This document shows, piece by piece, positions 6,124 to 8,751 of a DNA stretch of 8,751 nucleotides; positions within the stretch are counted from its first letter, which is position 1; each line of letters starts with the position of its first letter. The stretch lies in NCBI GenBank assembly GCA_002779455.1, contig PEWM01000018.1, forward strand, positions 1-8,751. Direction: 5' to 3'. The position numbers were made by a program, and so were the translations under genes. Origin of the DNA: Deltaproteobacteria bacterium CG07_land_8_20_14_0_80_60_11 (GTDB taxonomy: Bacteria; Desulfobacterota; Desulfobaccia; Desulfobaccales; 0-14-0-80-60-11). The notes beneath the pieces were generated by a model. That model worked only from the letters and a program-made list of their open reading frames with translations, was not told the DNA's origin and did not search any database.

Positions 6124-6451
6124 ATTACCTAGTGGGGCCATTTGGTTTTTCCGGGTTCTCAGGAGTACGGTAGTTCGATTTCAATCGTATCCGTTACTAT
6201 ACATAGGGAAAACCAGAAAGGAGGTGATACGGCAAAGGGGAAAACGCCTCCAGGAAGAGGCGTAGGTAACCGCACCTGGGCAGGATCAGCAGGCTGCGGC
6301 AGGTGGCGCGCCCGTAAGCCAGGAAGTGGCCCGGGCTATGGTAGTGAATCTGTAAGGTAGTATGTGGTTGTTAGGAGAACCTTTCGTGTTCAAGTGGATT
6401 AAGTCATGGTTCACGTCGTCCAAGTCTCTTAATCAGATGGGAGGTCTTAGC
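6124..6451 (+). promoter_or_regulatory. Long structured 5' leader of the CoA-transferase mRNA
   Basis: About 328 nt separate the predicted sigma-54 start from the coding start. Hairpins visible by hand: ACGG/CCGT enclosing CGAT-TTCA-ATCG (6167-6194); ACGCCTC-CAGGAA-GAGGCGT, a perfect 7-bp stem (6244-6263); CG-CACCTG with inner GCAG/CTGC (6271-6308); GCCCG/CGGGC with inner GCCA/TGGC (6310-6336). Between the first two lies AGAAAGGAGGTGAT (6215-6228), the exact complement of the usual 16S rRNA 3' end. No T-run follows the last hairpin, so it is not an intrinsic terminator. I could not assign it to a known riboswitch class. It may be a regulatory leader, a stabilising 5' structure, or a separate small RNA. 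Confidence 0.45.
6215..6228 (+). promoter_or_regulatory. Full-length anti-Shine-Dalgarno complement with no proper start codon after it
   Basis: AGAAAGGAGGTGAT pairs over 14 bases with the usual 16S rRNA 3' tail (ATCACCTCCTTTCT). It lies 224 bases before the CoA-transferase ATG. No ATG, and no GTG or TTG at proper spacing, follows; only an ACG at 6229, four bases after AGGAGG. That ACG would open a 43-codon, Gly- and Arg-rich frame ending at TAG 6358-6360. The site could be a ribosome standby site, the start of a leader peptide with a rare start codon, or a decayed small gene. Confidence 0.4.
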
Positions 6452-7942
6452 ATGGCGGAAAAAAGGGAAATTGAAATCAACAGTCGGGCCGACACCATGG
6501 ATTTGATGAATCCCGACATTCGGCCGTGGCCGGTGACACCACCGCCGACTGCCGACTGGGTGATGGCCAATGTCTACGCCAAACGCAAGGCAGAGGAATT
6601 TGGCAAATGGTGCGAGGACAACTTCAGGTATGAGTACGCCTTCGGCAAGCCTGAGGCCCTGCAGGGGTTCAGGTTTTTATGCATCGGCCAGTGGAGACTG
6701 GCCAATAAGTTCGTCACGGCGTTGCTGTGCGAGGCCGGGGCCGAAGTCATCAACATTGAACCCCCCGAAGGGGATCCCCTGCGGCAGCTCACCCCCTTCG
6801 GCCGGGAAGAGTACATGCTGGCCGACAAGTTCACCGGGGAAAAGTGCGGCCTGGACTTCCTGCACGAGATGCGGGGCCAGAAATCCGTCACCCTGAAGGT
6901 TGATACCGAAGAAGGCCGGGCCATTTACCAGACCCTGGCCAGCCAGGCGGACGCGATTATTGACGAGATGCCCCCCGGTTACATGGATGGCCTGGGGCTG
7001 GGTTACCGGCACCTGAGCAAGCTCTATCCCCGCCTGGTTTATCTGAATATGGCGGTGCGGGGCACCTGGGGCCCCTATAAAGATAAAGTATCCAAGTTCG
7101 GCCAATGGACCCTGGAGCCCTTCGGCGGCTGCGCCAATTCCTTCGTGCACAACACCGGTTTCACTCAGGACCAGTGTCCCCGGGGCAAGGGCGGCGACCC
7201 GACCCGCTCCGGCGTCTGGATCGCCGACTACATAGCCGGCGAGCAGGCCGCCAATACCCTGCTGGCGGCCCTCTACTGGCGGAATGAGCTGGGCGGCACC
7301 GGCCAGTTCTGCGAGGTGACCGGGGCCGAGGCCCAGATGGACATCCTGGACTTCGATATCGCCTGGTACGGCTTCAACGGCAGCATCAAGGCCCGGACCG
7401 GCGCCTGGGACCCCAACCTCAACCAGTACGAGTGGAACCCCTGCCGGGACGGCTACATGATGATCGGCGGCCAGAGCGACCGGCTGTGGTACCGCATCGG
7501 CATGTGCATCGAGAAGGACTTCCCCCAGTTCGGGCGGCTGATCCACGAAGACCCCATCTTGAAAGAGATGGGGGCCAGAAACGCCCTGGCCATGCTGATC
7601 AAGACCTACACCGTGACCACCCGCTGGCTCCGGGACATCAACCGCATCGAAGCCGAGCAGAAGCTCCTGGAGTATGAAGTCGCCGCCGGCCCGGTGCTCT
7701 ATATCGATGAGGTGTCGGAGTTCCCCCACTTCAAGTACCGTCCCTGGGTCTCCACCATTGAGACCGATCACTATGGCACGGTGCTGTTCTCGGTTTCCCC
7801 CAACAACTATCAGATGCGCACCCCGCACCGGGTCAAGGTGCTGGGCCGCCCCCTGGGGTTTGATACCTATGAGATAATCCAGAAATACTGTGGTATCGGA
7901 CAATCCAGAGTCAACGAACTCAAGGAAAGGGGGGTTATCTAA
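6452..7942 (+). CDS. CaiB/BaiF family (class III) CoA-transferase, first subunit
   Basis: A 496-residue cytosolic enzyme expected to move CoA between two carboxylic acids through an aspartyl-CoA thioester anhydride. The ATG at 6452 follows GGGAGG (6439-6444) at seven bases. An in-frame ATG at 6362 would add 30 residues but has no well-spaced ribosome binding site. Residues about 1-65 are an N-terminal extension beyond the usual 380-430-residue family length. The core starts at GKPEALQGFRFL (65-76), followed by EAGAEVINIEPPEGDPLR (94-111). The likely catalytic Asp is D259 in GVWIADYIAGEQAANTLLAAL. The family's C-terminal signature appears as TPHRVKVLGRPLGFDTYEI (457-475) and the end LKERGVI. 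Its stop overlaps the next gene's ATG by one base, and the next gene is a paralogue, so a heteromeric enzyme like benzylsuccinate CoA-transferase BbsEF is likely. The substrate is unknown. It is probably controlled by the sigma-54 promoter at 6098. Confidence 0.9.
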   Translation: MAEKREIEINSRADTMDLMNPDIRPWPVTPPPTADWVMANVYAKRKAEEFGKWCEDNFRYEYAFGKPEALQGFRFLCIGQWRLANKFVTALLCEAGAEVINIEPPEGDPLRQLTPFGREEYMLADKFTGEKCGLDFLHEMRGQKSVTLKVDTEEGRAIYQTLASQADAIIDEMPPGYMDGLGLGYRHLSKLYPRLVYLNMAVRGTWGPYKDKVSKFGQWTLEPFGGCANSFVHNTGFTQDQCPRGKGGDPTRSGVWIADYIAGEQAANTLLAALYWRNELGGTGQFCEVTGAEAQMDILDFDIAWYGFNGSIKARTGAWDPNLNQYEWNPCRDGYMMIGGQSDRLWYRIGMCIEKDFPQFGRLIHEDPILKEMGARNALAMLIKTYTVTTRWLRDINRIEAEQKLLEYEVAAGPVLYIDEVSEFPHFKYRPWVSTIETDHYGTVLFSVSPNNYQMRTPHRVKVLGRPLGFDTYEIIQKYCGIGQSRVNELKERGVI

Positions 7943-8751
7943 TGGCTAAGGATTGGAAAGATTTTATCGAAACTCCGCTGGAGCAACAGCACGGCCCCAG
8001 GAGCAAGCAAGAGCTCGACGAAATGAAGATGCCTTACGAGGACTTCTGTAAGGCCGCCTTCGCGCCGGGCCATGAGATGGGCAAGCCTGAGGCCCTGAAG
8101 GGCATCAGGTGGTTGAGCTGCACCATGTATATCTTCACCCCCCACGCCGTGGCCAACCTGGCGGAGCTGGGGGCCGAGTGCATCAAGATCGAGATGCCGC
8201 GCATGGGCGACCCCATGAAGCACACCTCGCCGTTTAACGAGGCCTATCTCTATCCGCTGCACGACACCCGGCCCATGACCGGCACCGGCCTCGGCTTCAC
8301 GAGCGCCAACATCAATATGACCTATCTCAGCATGGACTACCACATCCCCGAGATGAAGGAGGCCTTCTACGCGCTGGTGAAGATGTCCGACGGCCTCACC
8401 CAGTGCTACCGGCCGGGGACCTTTGACCGCTGGAAGCAGAGCTACCGCTTTCTGCAGGAAATAAACCCCAGGTTCATCTCGGTCTGGGGCGGCGGCTTCG
8501 GATATGGGCCCAAGATCTTCGGCGGCTCCTATGACATCCTGGGGCAGGCCCATGCGGGTCTCGCCTCGGTCACCGGCATGCACGAGTTCATGGGCGGCCA
8601 CTGCACCAAGCATTCCAACTGGTGCATCGACTGGTATTCCGGCACCCAGATCACCTTCGGCGTCCTGGCGGCCCTGCATTGGCGGGCCAAGACGGGGCTC
8701 GGCACCAAGATCGAGTTCTCCCAGGTGCAGGCGGCCACGCGGGTCCTGGGC
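7942..8751 (+). CDS. CaiB/BaiF family (class III) CoA-transferase, second subunit (3' end outside window)
   Basis: 270 codons are open to the window edge. The ATG overlaps the previous stop (TAATG), with AAGGGGGG seven bases upstream. This arrangement implies translational coupling and equimolar production with the first subunit. Residues 1-45 are a charged N-terminal extension. The core begins GKPEALKGIRWL (47-58), then AELGAECIKIEMPRMGDPMK (74-93), a C-Y-R-P-G-T-F segment (155-161) matching the family's f-R-P-G motif, and NPRFISVWGGGFGYGPK (175-191). The likely catalytic Asp is D230 in WCIDWYSGTQITFGVLAALHWR. With this Asp present, both subunits could be active. The paralogues share the same layout, including 18 identical bases at their GKPEAL motifs (6644-6661 and 8080-8097), pointing to an old duplication. 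About 130 or more residues should lie beyond the window. Confidence 0.88.
   Translation, partial: MAKDWKDFIETPLEQQHGPRSKQELDEMKMPYEDFCKAAFAPGHEMGKPEALKGIRWLSCTMYIFTPHAVANLAELGAECIKIEMPRMGDPMKHTSPFNEAYLYPLHDTRPMTGTGLGFTSANINMTYLSMDYHIPEMKEAFYALVKMSDGLTQCYRPGTFDRWKQSYRFLQEINPRFISVWGGGFGYGPKIFGGSYDILGQAHAGLASVTGMHEFMGGHCTKHSNWCIDWYSGTQITFGVLAALHWRAKTGLGTKIEFSQVQAATRVLG

Noticed and set aside
6229..6340. ZTP, c-di-GMP-I or cobalamin riboswitch in the leader
   Set aside because: Only short fragments resemble the cores (for example CCGCACCTGGGCA or AAGCCAGGA). The conserved junctions and order of elements are missing, and the downstream genes do not fit these ligands.
6362..6451. Earlier ATG start adding 30 residues to the first CoA-transferase
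   Set aside because: No properly spaced ribosome binding site and the extra residues do not resemble the family. The ATG at 6452 has GGGAGG at seven bases.
6677..7903. A 408-codon open frame on the minus strand opposite the first CoA-transferase
   Set aside because: Antisense shadow with no motif; the plus-strand gene has a clear family match, ribosome binding site and operon context.
7939..8679. A 246-codon minus-strand frame opposite the second CoA-transferase
   Set aside because: Overlaps a clear plus-strand CaiB-family gene and shows low-complexity antisense composition.

Overview
The window reads as chromosomal DNA from a GC-rich anaerobic bacterium, most plausibly of the Desulfobacterota (old Deltaproteobacteria). 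This is inferred from the gene mix: a PurL of the type without a fused glutaminase domain, a NIL-domain ferredoxin, a multi-PAS sigma-54 activator with Cys-rich sensor domains, and a pair of CaiB/BaiF-type CoA-transferase genes like those used by anaerobes that activate organic acids. No tRNA, rRNA, CRISPR array, transposase or integrase is visible.

Left part (1-2924, + strand): the 3' end of purL; then, after a short gap holding a good sigma-70-like promoter, a 140-residue NIL-domain protein with two [4Fe-4S] motifs; then, 15 nt later and in the same frame, a 12-helix MFS transporter with a TTG start. The last two look co-transcribed. A 310-nt gap follows. It holds a possible minus-strand remnant of a NifX/NifB-like (dinitrogenase Fe-Mo cofactor family) gene and an AT-rich promoter-like stretch.

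Right part (3235-8751, + strand): a 892-residue sigma-54-dependent activator (PAS-PAS-PAS-GAF-like-AAA+-Fis HTH) is followed by a 538-nt gap. The gap has an AT-rich upstream half with direct repeats, a strong -24/-12 (sigma-54) promoter match at 6098-6113, and a leader of about 330 nt with several good hairpins and a 14-nt perfect complement of the usual 16S rRNA 3' tail. Two paralogous class III CoA-transferase genes follow, overlapping by one base (TAATG). The second runs off the window.

The most coherent reading is a self-contained inducible module. The PAS/GAF-sensing activator detects a small molecule or redox state and drives sigma-54 transcription of a two-subunit CoA-transferase, probably the activating step of an anaerobic acid-degradation pathway whose other genes lie to the right. 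The substrate cannot be told from the sequence. The structured leader between promoter and start codon is the least explained element.
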